Source of the DNA: JBELHR01 sp049606855
GTDB taxonomy: Bacteria > Bacteroidota > Bacteroidia > Flavobacteriales > Flavobacteriaceae
Length of the DNA: 29,105 bases
Direction of reading: 5' to 3'
NCBI GenBank assembly: GCA_049606855.1
Contig: JBMYVY010000017.1
Location: forward strand, 1-29,105
Below the pieces are notes generated by a model, which worked only from the letters and a program-made list of their open reading frames with translations, was not told the DNA's origin and searched no databases. Position 1 is the first letter of the stretch. Each line of letters starts with the position of its first letter. The position numbers were made by a program, and so were the translations under genes. Below are positions 1 through 7,824 of the stretch, one piece after another.

Positions 1-53
1 AGAGCGTCAGCCTTCCAAGCTGAATGTCGCCGGTTCGAACCCGGTCTCCCGCT
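1..53 (+). tRNA. tRNA-Gly (anticodon TCC), 3' part
   Basis: Partial tRNA whose 5' end lies before the window. The anticodon stem TCAGC/GCTGA encloses the loop CTTCCAA, giving anticodon TCC (glycine, GGA codons). The T arm has stems GCCGG/CCGGT around TTCGAAC. The 3' acceptor strand is CTCCCGC with discriminator T at 53. CCA is not encoded. The missing 5' strand should read GCGGGAG. Confidence 0.95.
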
Positions 54-57
54 CATA

Positions 58-90
58 AAAAAACCGGTACTATTTGTACCGGTTTTTTTT
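58..90. terminator. Bidirectional intrinsic terminator between tRNA-Gly and OMP copy A
   Basis: The perfect stem CCGGTAC (64-70) / GTACCGG (76-82) has a 5-nt loop, a run of A before it and a run of T after it. It can therefore terminate the tRNA from the left and the minus-strand OMP gene from the right. The same stem sequence recurs near 705-730 after the second OMP copy. Confidence 0.85.
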
Positions 91-102
91 ATTAAATCTT
101 TT

Positions 103-639
103 CTATTTCGATCCGAAACCTATACTTCCTCCAATCGATAACATAGACAAACTATTATTTGACTCCATTCCTAAATTCTCATATTCTAATCTAACGCCAA
201 AACCGCCCAAATTTAAACCTGCACCAATTCCCCAAAGGAAATTAGTATTACTGTTTTTCCAATTTAATTCAGTAACTTTTTGGCTAGCAAAAAATGCTCC
301 TGCTTTTGCATAAGCAGCAACAGGACCTATGTTAATATTACCTCGTAAGGCAATATCTCCACCTTGGGTTTTGATAAATACTTTATTTCCATCAATAGTA
401 TTATTGAGCTTCCCTAAATCACGATAGCCCCCTTCAATTCCCAAAAAGCTTTTTAGACCAACGCCAGCAAAAACTTTCCATGCAAAAGAATTACCATTAT
501 ACTTAAAACTTTCGTTATTAATATCTGCCAATTGGATATTAACAAAAGAGTTACCTAAACTTCCACCTGCATAGAATTGAGCCTTTGTCTCATTAATTAG
601 AAACACAGTAAATAGTACTAGAATTAATTTTTTTTTCAT
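103..639 (-). CDS. Small outer-membrane beta-barrel protein, copy A
   Basis: 178 aa. A signal peptide (MKKK, hydrophobic stretch, cleavage likely after the Ala of TKAQ near residue 20) is followed by alternating hydrophobic and glycine-rich strands such as GVGLKSFLGIEGGYRDLG and GFGVRLEYENLG. The glycine-rich C-terminal strand ends IGFGSK. Size and pattern suit an eight-stranded OmpA/opacity-like barrel (outer membrane beta-barrel superfamily) in the outer membrane. Specific function is unknown. It is the downstream copy of a tandem pair, but with its own promoter-like region and terminator it is probably transcribed separately. Divergence from copy B is concentrated near residues 35-41 and 78-97, probably surface loops, while the barrel core is conserved. 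Confidence 0.88.
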   Translation of the reverse strand: MKKKLILVLFTVFLINETKAQFYAGGSLGNSFVNIQLADINNESFKYNGNSFAWKVFAGVGLKSFLGIEGGYRDLGKLNNTIDGNKVFIKTQGGDIALRGNINIGPVAAYAKAGAFFASQKVTELNWKNSNTNFLWGIGAGLNLGGFGVRLEYENLGMESNNSLSMLSIGGSIGFGSK

Positions 640-661
640 CGTTTAATTATTTTGATTTATA

Positions 662-669
662 CTAAAATA
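662..669 (-). promoter_or_regulatory. Candidate -7 box of OMP copy A
   Basis: On the minus strand TATTTTAG, one base off the Bacteroidetes -7 consensus TAnnTTTG, lies 22 nt before the start codon. The same position in copy B (1312-1319) reads TACCTTAG. I see no convincing -33 TTTG at the usual distance, so this rests mainly on conservation between the copies. Confidence 0.3.
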
Positions 670-700
670 CGGAAAATCAGTTATTTATAAAATTTATTAC

Positions 701-730
701 AAAAAAAACCGATACAAATTGTACCGGTTT
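701..730 (-). terminator. Intrinsic terminator of OMP copy B
   Basis: Read on the minus strand, AAACCGGTAC and GTATCGGTTT form a 10-bp stem with one G-U pair and a 5-nt loop, followed by eight T. It lies directly downstream of the copy B stop codon and resembles the terminator of copy A. Confidence 0.85.
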
Positions 731-752
731 GATTACTTAAAAAGTTCTTTAC

Positions 753-1289
753 TTATTTGGATCCGAAAGCTATACTTCCACCTATAGCAAGCATAGATAA
801 ACTATTACCTGACTCCATTCCTAAATTTTCATATTCTAATCTAACTCCAAAACCGCCCAAATTTAGAGCTGCTCCAATACCCCACATAAAATTTGTGTTG
901 TTGTCCTTGAAGTCTAACTCATCAATTTTTTGAGTTCCAAAAAACACACCGGCTTTTGCAAAGGCAGCTACAGGTCCTAAATTAATGTTTCCACGTAGCG
1001 CAACATCACCACCCTTAGTTTTGGCATAGGTTGTACTTCCATTTGCTGTATTTTTAATTTTTCCCAAATCACGGTACCCACCTTCAATTCCGAGGAAACT
1101 TTTCAGTCCAACACCTGCAAAAACTTTCCATGCAAAAGAATTACCGTCATACTTAAAACTTTCGTTATCAATATCACTAATATCTGTATTAACAAAAGAG
1201 TTACCTAAACTTCCACCTGCATAGAATTGAGCATTTGTCTCATTCATTAGAAAGGCAGTAAATAGTGCTAAAAATAAAATTTTTTTCAT
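753..1289 (-). CDS. Small outer-membrane beta-barrel protein, copy B
   Basis: 178 aa, a paralogue of the gene at 103-639 (about 78% identity by hand count, no gaps). A signal peptide ends near ANAQ (residue 20). The barrel strands with Gly/aromatic alternation are unchanged (GNSFAWKVFAGVGLKSF, LGGFGVRLEYENLGMES), and the C-terminus is IAFGSK. Expected to be an outer-membrane eight-stranded barrel of unknown role. The conserved core with variable loop-like segments suggests both copies are under selection. No frameshift or stop disrupts either copy. Confidence 0.88.
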   Translation of the reverse strand: MKKILFLALFTAFLMNETNAQFYAGGSLGNSFVNTDISDIDNESFKYDGNSFAWKVFAGVGLKSFLGIEGGYRDLGKIKNTANGSTTYAKTKGGDVALRGNINLGPVAAFAKAGVFFGTQKIDELDFKDNNTNFMWGIGAALNLGGFGVRLEYENLGMESGNSLSMLAIGGSIAFGSK

Positions 1290-1311
1290 TGTTAAATTAT
1301 TTTGATTTACA

Positions 1312-1319
1312 CTAAGGTA
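1312..1319 (-). promoter_or_regulatory. Candidate -7 box of OMP copy B
   Basis: TACCTTAG on the minus strand, 22 nt before the start codon, matches the TAnnTTAG at the identical position of copy A. Weak evidence, because the last bases depart from TAnnTTTG and no clear -33 box is seen. Confidence 0.3.
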
Positions 1320-1330
1320 CGCAAAATCAA

Positions 1331-1972
1331 CTAATTACGAAATTTGTTTCTGAAAAAATAAAGAAAAATTAAACTTCCAAAAAGAACTAAAGACAATATC
1401 GGAGATTGAATCACAAGATTCGGATTTAATATTACCGCACAAAATAATCCACCAATAGCCCCTCCTAAATGCGCTGAATGACCGATATTTCCAATACTTT
1501 TTTTCATCCCATAAATCGAGTAAAATAAATAAGCCACGGCGAATACATATGCTGGTAATGGAATTGGGATCGGGAATAAAATCAAACGCATATCTGGATA
1601 AACCAACACTGCTGCATATAAAACTCCACTTACGGCTCCAGAGGCGCCTACAGCAGAATAATAAGAATCCTTCTTATGAACAAAGTAGGATATTAAACTC
1701 CCTGAAAATAAGCTAATAGTATAGATAAAAACGAACCCAAAGATTCCAAAGCTAAGCAGCACCACTTCACCAAACAAGTATAAAGCATACATATTGAAAA
1801 ATAAATGCATCCAATCTACATGAAGAAAGCCTGAACTAAACATTCTAAACCGCTGTCCTTGTTGAATTGCTCCAATATTAAACTTAAAACGATCAAAAAA
1901 GGCTCGATCATTGAAGCCTTTAATGCTAATAAATACATTTAAACCAATTAATATTATAATCAATGAATTCAT
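1331..1972 (-). CDS. Rhomboid-family intramembrane serine protease
   Basis: About 213 aa with six hydrophobic segments. The catalytic serine sits in the rhomboid motif GASGAVSG, and the histidine in GHSAHLGG on a later helix. FLHVDWMHLFFNM is the conserved segment between the first two core helices. Rhomboids cut membrane proteins within or next to a transmembrane helix; the substrate here is unknown. I chose the Met at 1972 because the protein then starts directly with the first helix (MNSLIIILIG). A Met at 2011 would add 13 residues but would overlap the start codon of the divergent acyltransferase. The gene is head-to-head with that acyltransferase, with about 40 bp between starts. Confidence 0.88.
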   Translation of the reverse strand: MNSLIIILIGLNVFISIKGFNDRAFFDRFKFNIGAIQQGQRFRMFSSGFLHVDWMHLFFNMYALYLFGEVVLLSFGIFGFVFIYTISLFSGSLISYFVHKKDSYYSAVGASGAVSGVLYAAVLVYPDMRLILFPIPIPLPAYVFAVAYLFYSIYGMKKSIGNIGHSAHLGGAIGGLFCAVILNPNLVIQSPILSLVLFGSLIFLYFFRNKFRN

Positions 1973-2012
1973 AGTTAGAAATTTTCTTAAAAGTACGATA
2001 TTTGTATTCATG

Positions 2013-2906
2013 ATGCAGTTTTTGACCTACATAGTAGTTTATCCAATTATTCTTTTAGTTTCTAGATTACCATTTGGTATCATGTACAAGATATCGGATG
2101 TCTTATGTTTTTTTGTTTATCGAGTCTTTAAATACAGAATTGAAGTTGTTCAAAGTAATTTAAAAAAGGTTTATCCCGATTACTCGAAGGAAGAACTGTT
2201 AAAAATTGAAAAGGAGTTTTACCGACATTTTGTCGATGTTTTTCTTGAAATGCTAAAAGGTTTTTCAATCTCTGAAACTGAGATTCGAAAAAGATACACA
2301 ATAGATAATCTTGAAGTTGTTCAATCACTCAATGACCAAGGTAAGTCCGGAATTATGTTAAGCTCACATTATGGAAATTGGGAGTGGCTAATTTCTTTAG
2401 GTAATCGAAAGGAATTAATTGGACTAAAAACATTCGCAGCATATTCCCCAATAAAAAATAAATACATCGATAAAGCGATTAGAAAAAATCGTGGGCGATT
2501 TGGGGTTCATTTGATCTCTTCAAAAGAAACCATTCCAACAATTATTGAAAATGTAAATAATAAAATTCAAAGTGGTTATGGTTTGATTGCGGATCAAAGC
2601 CCAACACTTGGACATTTAAAATATTTCGACTATTTCTTGGGGCAAAAAGTTCCTGTTCACACCGGTGCTGAAAAAATGGCTAAAAAATATGATATCCCTG
2701 TTCTATTTATCGATACAGAAAAAATTAAAAGAGGCCATTATCATTCAACCATGCGCGTTATTTCTCTAGAACCCTTAAAAGAGAAAGATCACGCAATTAC
2801 TAAGGAGTTTATCCGATTAATGGAAATTGAAATTGGGAGAAACCCTTCCTATTATTTTTGGACGCATAAGCGATTTAAGCACAGCAACAAAGCTCCTAAA
2901 GATTAA
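2013..2906 (+). CDS. LpxL/HtrB-type lysophospholipid (lipid A) acyltransferase
   Basis: About 297 aa. An N-terminal membrane helix (MQFLTYIVVYPIILL) is followed by the HX4E catalytic motif HYGNWE (residues 119-124), the ADQSP block near residue 193 and the C-terminal WTHKRFK typical of the family. These inner-membrane enzymes transfer acyl chains to lipid A precursors. In Bacteroidetes the exact acceptor is often unassigned, so I give no gene symbol. The start at 2013 (or the adjacent ATG at 2010) is chosen because family members begin at this helix; an upstream in-frame Met at 1911 would run through the divergent rhomboid gene. GATATTTG, one base off the -7 consensus, ends 8 bp before the start, so the leader may be very short. 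The 3' end overlaps the convergent gene by 11 bp. Confidence 0.88.
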   Translation: MQFLTYIVVYPIILLVSRLPFGIMYKISDVLCFFVYRVFKYRIEVVQSNLKKVYPDYSKEELLKIEKEFYRHFVDVFLEMLKGFSISETEIRKRYTIDNLEVVQSLNDQGKSGIMLSSHYGNWEWLISLGNRKELIGLKTFAAYSPIKNKYIDKAIRKNRGRFGVHLISSKETIPTIIENVNNKIQSGYGLIADQSPTLGHLKYFDYFLGQKVPVHTGAEKMAKKYDIPVLFIDTEKIKRGHYHSTMRVISLEPLKEKDHAITKEFIRLMEIEIGRNPSYYFWTHKRFKHSNKAPKD

Positions 2907-4368
2907 ACCAATCTATTGCTTGTAAAGCTATTGTGTCTTGATACTCTTTATGCAAAAATTCATTTTTTTCGGCATCATGGATATAATCTTCCTTCCAATG
3001 GTCTATGTTACTTGCAATTTCTTGAATAGAATCACAAATAAACTTCAGTTCATCATCTGACATCGTTGGATGTATGCTCATTCTTATCCATCCCGGCTTA
3101 TCGAGTAAACAACCTTGTTCAATTAACTCTACAATTTCACCTGATCTATGTTCATCCACATGCAATAAATAATGTCCATAAGTACCAGCACAAGAACAAC
3201 CTCCTCTTGTTTGTACTCCGAAACGATCATTTAAAATTTTCACTACCAAATTATAATTTACATCAGGAATATAAAATGAAAATATCCCAAGTCGATTTTC
3301 ATGGTTTTCTGCTAGAATCTCAATATTTTGAATTTTCTTTAATCGATCGAAAACATAAGAAACTTGCTCATGTTCTCTTGCCAAAATATTATCAACCCCC
3401 ATTTCCTCCTTTAACTTAATAGCCAAGGCGACTTTAATTGTTTGCAAAAATGCGGGGGTTCCTCCATCTTCACGCGTTTCAATATCATCGAAATAACCAT
3501 GTCCTCCCCAAGGATTCGTGAATGTCACAGTACCTCCACCTGGATTATCGGGCACAGCATTCTTATATAGGTTTTTATCAAAAATCAATACACCAGACCC
3601 CCCTGGACCACCCAAAAATTTATGAGGTGAGAAGAAAATCGCATCTAAATATTGAGTCTTTGATTTGTGCATATCTATTTCCACGTAGGGTCCAGAGCAG
3701 GCAAAATCCACAAAACAAAGACCACCATTGCTATGCATAATTTCAGCAATTTCATAGTATGGTGTGATAATACCAGTGACATTTGAAGCTGCAGTTATAG
3801 AAGCAATTTTCAGTCTACGGGATTTATATTTTTCTAATAATGTTTTTAAAGCTGATACATCTATTAACCCTTCAGTATCAGCAGGGATTATGACCACTTC
3901 CGCAATAGTTTCTATCCATGAGGTTTGATTGGAATGATGCTCCATGTGACTTACAAAAACGACTGGGCGATCTTCTTCTTCAATCGAAATTTGATCCTTA
4001 AAATGTTCAGGAATTCTCAAACCCAAAATTCTTTGGAATTTAGAAACAACTCCTGTCATTCCAGACCCTTCAGTAATAATAACATCATCCGCCGAAGCAT
4101 TGACATGCTTCTTAATCAATTCCTTTGCATGATGATAGGCATGGGTCATTAATGAGCCAGTATGTGTAGTTTCTGTATGGGTATTTGCAACATTAACACC
4201 GATTTGTTCTGAAATCCGTTTTTCAATTGACTCATATAGTCTGCCGCTAGCAGTCCAATCTGCGTAAATTATTCTTTTTCTTCCGAAAGGACCCTCCATG
4301 AATGCCTCTTGACCTATAATATGCTTTCTAAAGCGCTTGAAATAATTTTCCAACTTCTTCTCCATCAC
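2896..4368 (-). CDS. Class V aminotransferase-fold PLP enzyme (cysteine desulfurase-like)
   Basis: 490 aa. The PLP lysine is K250 in SPHKFLGGPGG, the ring-binding Asp is D221 in FVDFACSG, and GSGMTG (101-106) is in the phosphate-binding region. A cysteine pair in RGGCSCAG (C391, C393) lies where SufS/CsdA cysteine desulfurases keep their catalytic Cys. The protein is longer than SufS (about 400 aa), and the insertions around residues 115-135 and the C-terminal tail after 440 are not typical. It probably handles cysteine or a related amino acid, but desulfurase activity is inferred only from the Cys motif. There is no neighbouring suf or isc gene. It lies 9 bp after glmM and is likely co-transcribed with it. 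The first two codons are both Met, so the start could be one codon later. Confidence 0.85.
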   Translation of the reverse strand: MMEKKLENYFKRFRKHIIGQEAFMEGPFGRKRIIYADWTASGRLYESIEKRISEQIGVNVANTHTETTHTGSLMTHAYHHAKELIKKHVNASADDVIITEGSGMTGVVSKFQRILGLRIPEHFKDQISIEEEDRPVVFVSHMEHHSNQTSWIETIAEVVIIPADTEGLIDVSALKTLLEKYKSRRLKIASITAASNVTGIITPYYEIAEIMHSNGGLCFVDFACSGPYVEIDMHKSKTQYLDAIFFSPHKFLGGPGGSGVLIFDKNLYKNAVPDNPGGGTVTFTNPWGGHGYFDDIETREDGGTPAFLQTIKVALAIKLKEEMGVDNILAREHEQVSYVFDRLKKIQNIEILAENHENRLGIFSFYIPDVNYNLVVKILNDRFGVQTRGGCSCAGTYGHYLLHVDEHRSGEIVELIEQGCLLDKPGWIRMSIHPTMSDDELKFICDSIQEIASNIDHWKEDYIHDAEKNEFLHKEYQDTIALQAIDWFNL

Positions 4369-4377
4369 TTAAACTTT

Positions 4378-5772
4378 CTATTCAATCACTATATCTTGGA
4401 TTTCTCCCATAATTTTCAAAGCCAATTCATCTGCCAAAACCTGTGTTTGAGCTTCAGTATATATACGAATAATTGGTTCGGTATTTGATTTTCTTAAATG
4501 TACCCAAGATCGCTCAAAATCAATTTTTACTCCATCAATTTGATTCACTTCTTCATTGCTATATTTTTTTGCCATTTGAATCAAAATTTGATCTACGTCA
4601 ATTTGGGGAGTCAATTGTATCTTGTTTTTTGACATAAAATAAGATGGATAAGAATCTCGAAGTTCTTTTACAGATTCAATCTTTCTCTCGGCAAGTAATG
4701 ACAAAAACAATGCTATTCCAACAATAGAATCTCGGCCATAATGAGAAGCTGGGTAAATAATGCCGCCATTCCCTTCTCCACCTATAACAGTATTAGTCTC
4801 TTTCATTTTATCTACAACATTCACCTCACCTACTGCTGATGCCGTATAAGTTCCGCCATGTTTTTCGGTAATATCTCGCAATGCTCTTGAAGAAGAAAGG
4901 TTAGAAACCGTATTCCCACCACCAAGTTTACCTAAAACATAATCTGCACAAGCAACCAAAGTATATTCTTCACCAAACATGGACCCGTCCTCTGATATAA
5001 GCGCTAATCGATCTACATCAGGATCAACAACAATTCCGAAATCAGCGTTTTCATCAACTACCAATTTAGATATATCTTCCAAGTGTTCTTTTAAAGGCTC
5101 CGGGTTATGTGGAAACTGACCATTTGGCTCACAATAAAGCTCAATACACTTTACTCCTAATCTCTTTAACAATTGAGGTATAATAATTCCTCCTGTTGAA
5201 TTTACTGCATCCAAAACTGCGGTAAAACCAGCAGCTTTTATCGCATCTACATTAACTAAATCAAGAGACAAAACCTCATTGATATGCTTGTCCATATAGC
5301 TCTGATCCTTAACATATACTCCCAAATCATCAACTTCAGCAAATTCCATGTCATCAGATTCAGCAAAAGCCAAGATCTCTGCACCATCCTGGGCATTTAC
5401 AAATTCACCTTTCTCATTTAATAATTTCAGTGCATTCCATTGCTTTGGATTATGAGAAGCTGTTAATATAATTCCTCCATGAGCCTTTTCCATAGGCACT
5501 GCAACCTCCACAGTTGGAGTTGTTGACAATCCTAAATCAAGAACATCAATCCCTAGTCCGACTAAAGTATTAGCAACGAGTGATGATATCATTTTACCAG
5601 AAGGGCGTGCATCTCGACCTATAACCACTTTAATCTTTTTTCCTGGATTTCTTTGAATAACCCAAGTACCATAAGCTGCCGCAAATTTCACAGCATCTAT
5701 TGGACTCAAATTCTCTTCAGGCTTACCTCCAATAGTTCCCCTAATTCCCGATATTGATTTGATTAATGTCAT
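4378..5772 (-). CDS. glmM: Phosphoglucosamine mutase
   Basis: 464 aa, alpha-D-phosphohexomutase family. The order of motifs is complete: N-terminal SGIRGTIGG, phosphoserine loop TASHNPKQWNA (S106), metal-binding DPDVDR (D250, D252, D254), sugar-binding GEGNGG, and C-terminal phosphate-binding RKSNTEPIIRIYTEA. It converts glucosamine-6-phosphate to glucosamine-1-phosphate for peptidoglycan and lipid A. Phosphomannomutase or phosphoglucomutase activity cannot be excluded, but the short form and motifs fit the Bacteroidetes GlmM group. The start is at 5772 because the longer reading from 5823 would lie inside the rpsA terminator. First gene of a two-gene operon with the class V PLP enzyme. Confidence 0.87.
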   Translation of the reverse strand: MTLIKSISGIRGTIGGKPEENLSPIDAVKFAAAYGTWVIQRNPGKKIKVVIGRDARPSGKMISSLVANTLVGLGIDVLDLGLSTTPTVEVAVPMEKAHGGIILTASHNPKQWNALKLLNEKGEFVNAQDGAEILAFAESDDMEFAEVDDLGVYVKDQSYMDKHINEVLSLDLVNVDAIKAAGFTAVLDAVNSTGGIIIPQLLKRLGVKCIELYCEPNGQFPHNPEPLKEHLEDISKLVVDENADFGIVVDPDVDRLALISEDGSMFGEEYTLVACADYVLGKLGGGNTVSNLSSSRALRDITEKHGGTYTASAVGEVNVVDKMKETNTVIGGEGNGGIIYPASHYGRDSIVGIALFLSLLAERKIESVKELRDSYPSYFMSKNKIQLTPQIDVDQILIQMAKKYSNEEVNQIDGVKIDFERSWVHLRKSNTEPIIRIYTEAQTQVLADELALKIMGEIQDIVIE

Positions 5773-5805
5773 AAGATTCGATTCAAAAATTTTGTTCCGC
5801 AAGAT

Positions 5806-5835
5806 AAAAAAAAAGCGGTCCAAATGGACCGCTTT
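5806..5835 (-). terminator. Intrinsic terminator of rpsA
   Basis: Stem AAAGCGGTCC (5812-5821) / GGACCGCTTT (5826-5835) with a 4-nt loop. On the minus strand a run of T follows (A-run 5806-5814 on the plus strand). It lies between the rpsA stop codon and the glmM start, separating the two transcription units. Confidence 0.92.
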
Positions 5836-5858
5836 ATATGGATAAATAGTTTAAACTA

Positions 5859-7652
5859 TTATTTTCCTTCCATCTTTTTCTTCAAGTCAGCAAGACCAGA
5901 GATATCTCCAAGAGTTGTTTTCTCAGAAGCTTCTGATTTTTTAGCAGCAGCTTTAATATTTCTTTGCTCTTCAGCCTTAAAGATTGCAGTATGAGAAGCA
6001 ACGATTCTACGGTATTCCTTAGAGAATTCAATTACTTTGAATTCTGCAGTATCACCTTTTTCAATTTTAGAACCATCTTCTTTTTCTAAATGACGATTTG
6101 GTACGAAAGCTTCGATACCTTCTTCAAATACAACAACAGCTCCTTTATCGTTACGCTCTTTAACAGTACCTGTATGCGTAGTTCCTACTGCATAAGTTGC
6201 TTCATGAGCATCCCAAGGATTATCTTGAGTTTGTTTATGACCAAGATTTAACTTGCGTCCTTCTACATCTAATTCAAGAACTTGCACTTCTAATTTATCA
6301 CCTACTGCAACAAAGTCAGATGGGTGCTTAATTTTCTTAGTCCAAGAAAGGTCAGAAATGTATACAAGACCGTCAATTCCTTCTTCTAATTCTACGAATA
6401 CACCAAAGTTAGTATAGTTTCTTACTGTACCTGTATGCACAGAACCAACTGGGTATTTAGTAGTAATATCAGTCCAAGGATCTGGGTGTAATTGCTTCAT
6501 TCCAAGCGACATTTTACGCTCTTCACGATCTAAAGTTAAGATTTCAGCTTCAACCTGATCACCAACTTTTACGAAATCCTGAGCAGATCTTAAGTGAGTT
6601 GACCAAGACATTTCAGAAACGTGGATTAATCCTTCCACTCCCTGAGCTACCTCGATAAATGCACCATAATCAGCAAGAACAACAACTTTTCCAGTTACTT
6701 TATCACCAACTTTTAAGTTAGCATCTAAAGCTTCCCATGGATGAGCGCTTAATTGCTTTAATCCAAGTTGAATTCTTGTTTTTTCATCATCGAAATCAAG
6801 AATAACAACGTTCAATTTTTGATCCAATTCAACTACCTCAGATGGGTGATTGATACGAGACCATGATAAGTCAGTAATGTGGATTAATCCATCAACACCT
6901 CCTAAATCAACAAATACACCGTAAGAAGTAATGTTTTTAACAACACCTTCTAAAACTTGACCTTTTTCAAGCTTACCAATGATTTCTTTCTTTTGAACTT
7001 CGATGTCAGCTTCAATAAGTGCTTTGTGAGATACAACTACATTCTTAAATTCATGGTTGATTTTCACAACTTTGAATTCCATAGTTTTCTCTACATATTG
7101 ATCGTAATCTCTAATTGGTTTCACGTCAATTTGAGAACCTGGTAAGAATGCTTCGATTCCGAATACGTCAACGATCATACCACCACGAGTTCTACACTTA
7201 ACAAATCCATTAACAACCTCACCTGTTTCAAAGGCATTGTTAACACGATCCCAAGCTTTAATTACTCTTGCTTTTTTGTGAGATAATACTAATTGACCAG
7301 AAACGTCTTCTCTTTTGTCAACTAATACCTCAACAGTGTCCCCAACAGCTAAGTTCGGGTTGTAACGGAATTCATTTAATGAAATTACACCCTCAGATTT
7401 AGAGTTAATGTCGATAATTGCATCACGATCAGTAATTCTCACTACCGTACCTTCGATAACATCACGTTCATTTACGAAACCAACTGTTCCTTCTAAAGCT
7501 TTATCGAATGCTTCAAGTTTTGACTCATCAACTGCCTCAATACCTTCTTCGTATTTGTGCCAATCGAAATTTTCTAAAAATTCTTGTGGGTTTTGAGCCT
7601 CTGCAGCTGGTGCTACTTGCTCTTCCGTTTTGTTTGTAGTTTCTTCAGACAT
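5859..7652 (-). CDS. rpsA: 30S ribosomal protein S1
   Basis: 597 aa with six S1 (OB-fold) repeats at roughly residues 58-127, 140-215, 229-300, 316-386, 401-472 and 488-557. The middle repeats share the typical GxVxxxxxYGxFVxL...GLIHxSxxSW pattern. S1 binds mRNA and helps load it on the 30S subunit, which matters in Bacteroidetes where Shine-Dalgarno use is low. The acidic N-terminus (MSEETTNKTEEQ) and the final repeat followed by a Lys-rich tail are usual for the phylum. Transcribed alone from a consensus promoter at 7773-7803, with its own terminator. Confidence 0.97.
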   Translation of the reverse strand: MSEETTNKTEEQVAPAAEAQNPQEFLENFDWHKYEEGIEAVDESKLEAFDKALEGTVGFVNERDVIEGTVVRITDRDAIIDINSKSEGVISLNEFRYNPNLAVGDTVEVLVDKREDVSGQLVLSHKKARVIKAWDRVNNAFETGEVVNGFVKCRTRGGMIVDVFGIEAFLPGSQIDVKPIRDYDQYVEKTMEFKVVKINHEFKNVVVSHKALIEADIEVQKKEIIGKLEKGQVLEGVVKNITSYGVFVDLGGVDGLIHITDLSWSRINHPSEVVELDQKLNVVILDFDDEKTRIQLGLKQLSAHPWEALDANLKVGDKVTGKVVVLADYGAFIEVAQGVEGLIHVSEMSWSTHLRSAQDFVKVGDQVEAEILTLDREERKMSLGMKQLHPDPWTDITTKYPVGSVHTGTVRNYTNFGVFVELEEGIDGLVYISDLSWTKKIKHPSDFVAVGDKLEVQVLELDVEGRKLNLGHKQTQDNPWDAHEATYAVGTTHTGTVKERNDKGAVVVFEEGIEAFVPNRHLEKEDGSKIEKGDTAEFKVIEFSKEYRRIVASHTAIFKAEEQRNIKAAAKKSEASEKTTLGDISGLADLKKKMEGK

Positions 7653-7739
7653 GCTGTAGAAATGTTTTGTATCTTCGCCTTCAGTAGATTTTTATACGGC
7701 CTGTCTAGCAAAGAGTGGTTTAAATAAAAATTTATTAAT

Positions 7740-7769
7740 TCCTTTTCAAATCTAATGCCGCGAAAAGGA
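7740..7769 (-). promoter_or_regulatory. Candidate leader hairpin in the rpsA 5' UTR
   Basis: Perfect inverted repeat TCCTTTTC / GAAAAGGA (7740-7747 and 7762-7769) with a 14-nt loop. From the position of the -7 box the transcript should start near 7766-7768, so the stem would form at or very near the 5' end of the rpsA mRNA. The remaining leader to the start codon is about 90 nt. It could stabilise the message or serve autoregulation, but function is inference only. Confidence 0.5.
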
Positions 7770-7772
7770 GTG

Positions 7773-7803
7773 CAAATGTACAACATTTTTCTTGTTTTAA
7801 CAA
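7773..7803 (-). promoter_or_regulatory. rpsA promoter (Bacteroidetes consensus)
   Basis: On the minus strand a TTG at 7803-7801 is followed after 20 nt by a perfect -7 box TACATTTG (7780-7773). This fits the Bacteroidetes primary-sigma consensus TTTG-N19-21-TAnnTTTG except for the first base of the -33 box. Confidence 0.85.
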
Positions 7804-7824
7804 CAACGCCCTGAATAAATTAGC

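Larger units (their letters stand above)
58..1319. repeat. Tandem duplication of promoter + OMP gene + terminator (two ~650-bp units)
   Basis: Two direct units share gene, start region and terminator. The two start codons (639 and 1289) lie exactly 650 bp apart, and both genes are 178 codons with no length change. Upstream, both copies carry a matching stretch (ATTATTTTGATTTA and a following CTAARRTA). Downstream, both end in a hairpin with CCGGTAC-type arms. The proteins are about 78% identical by hand count (139 of 178), so the duplication is not recent. Confidence 0.85.

Noticed and set aside
74..313. Plus-strand open frame of 79 codons
   Set aside because: It starts in the terminator and lies opposite the well-supported OMP copy A; composition is not protein-like.
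58..1319. Duplicated region as an insertion element
   Set aside because: No transposase, terminal inverted repeats or target-site duplication; the repeated content is an OMP gene with its own signals.
1288..1345. LytTR-like motif (TTAGTTGAT on the minus strand) upstream of OMP copy B
   Set aside because: A single imperfect 9-mer without a partner at 12-13 bp, not conserved upstream of copy A.
5845..5860. Perfect palindrome AATAGTTTAAACTATT at the rpsA stop codon
   Set aside because: No loop, pure AT-rich core and partly coding; the real terminator lies just downstream, so I do not call it an operator.
7813..7824. TAAATTAG just before the methyltransferase start as a -7 box
   Set aside because: It ends one base before the ATG, so transcription would begin inside the gene.
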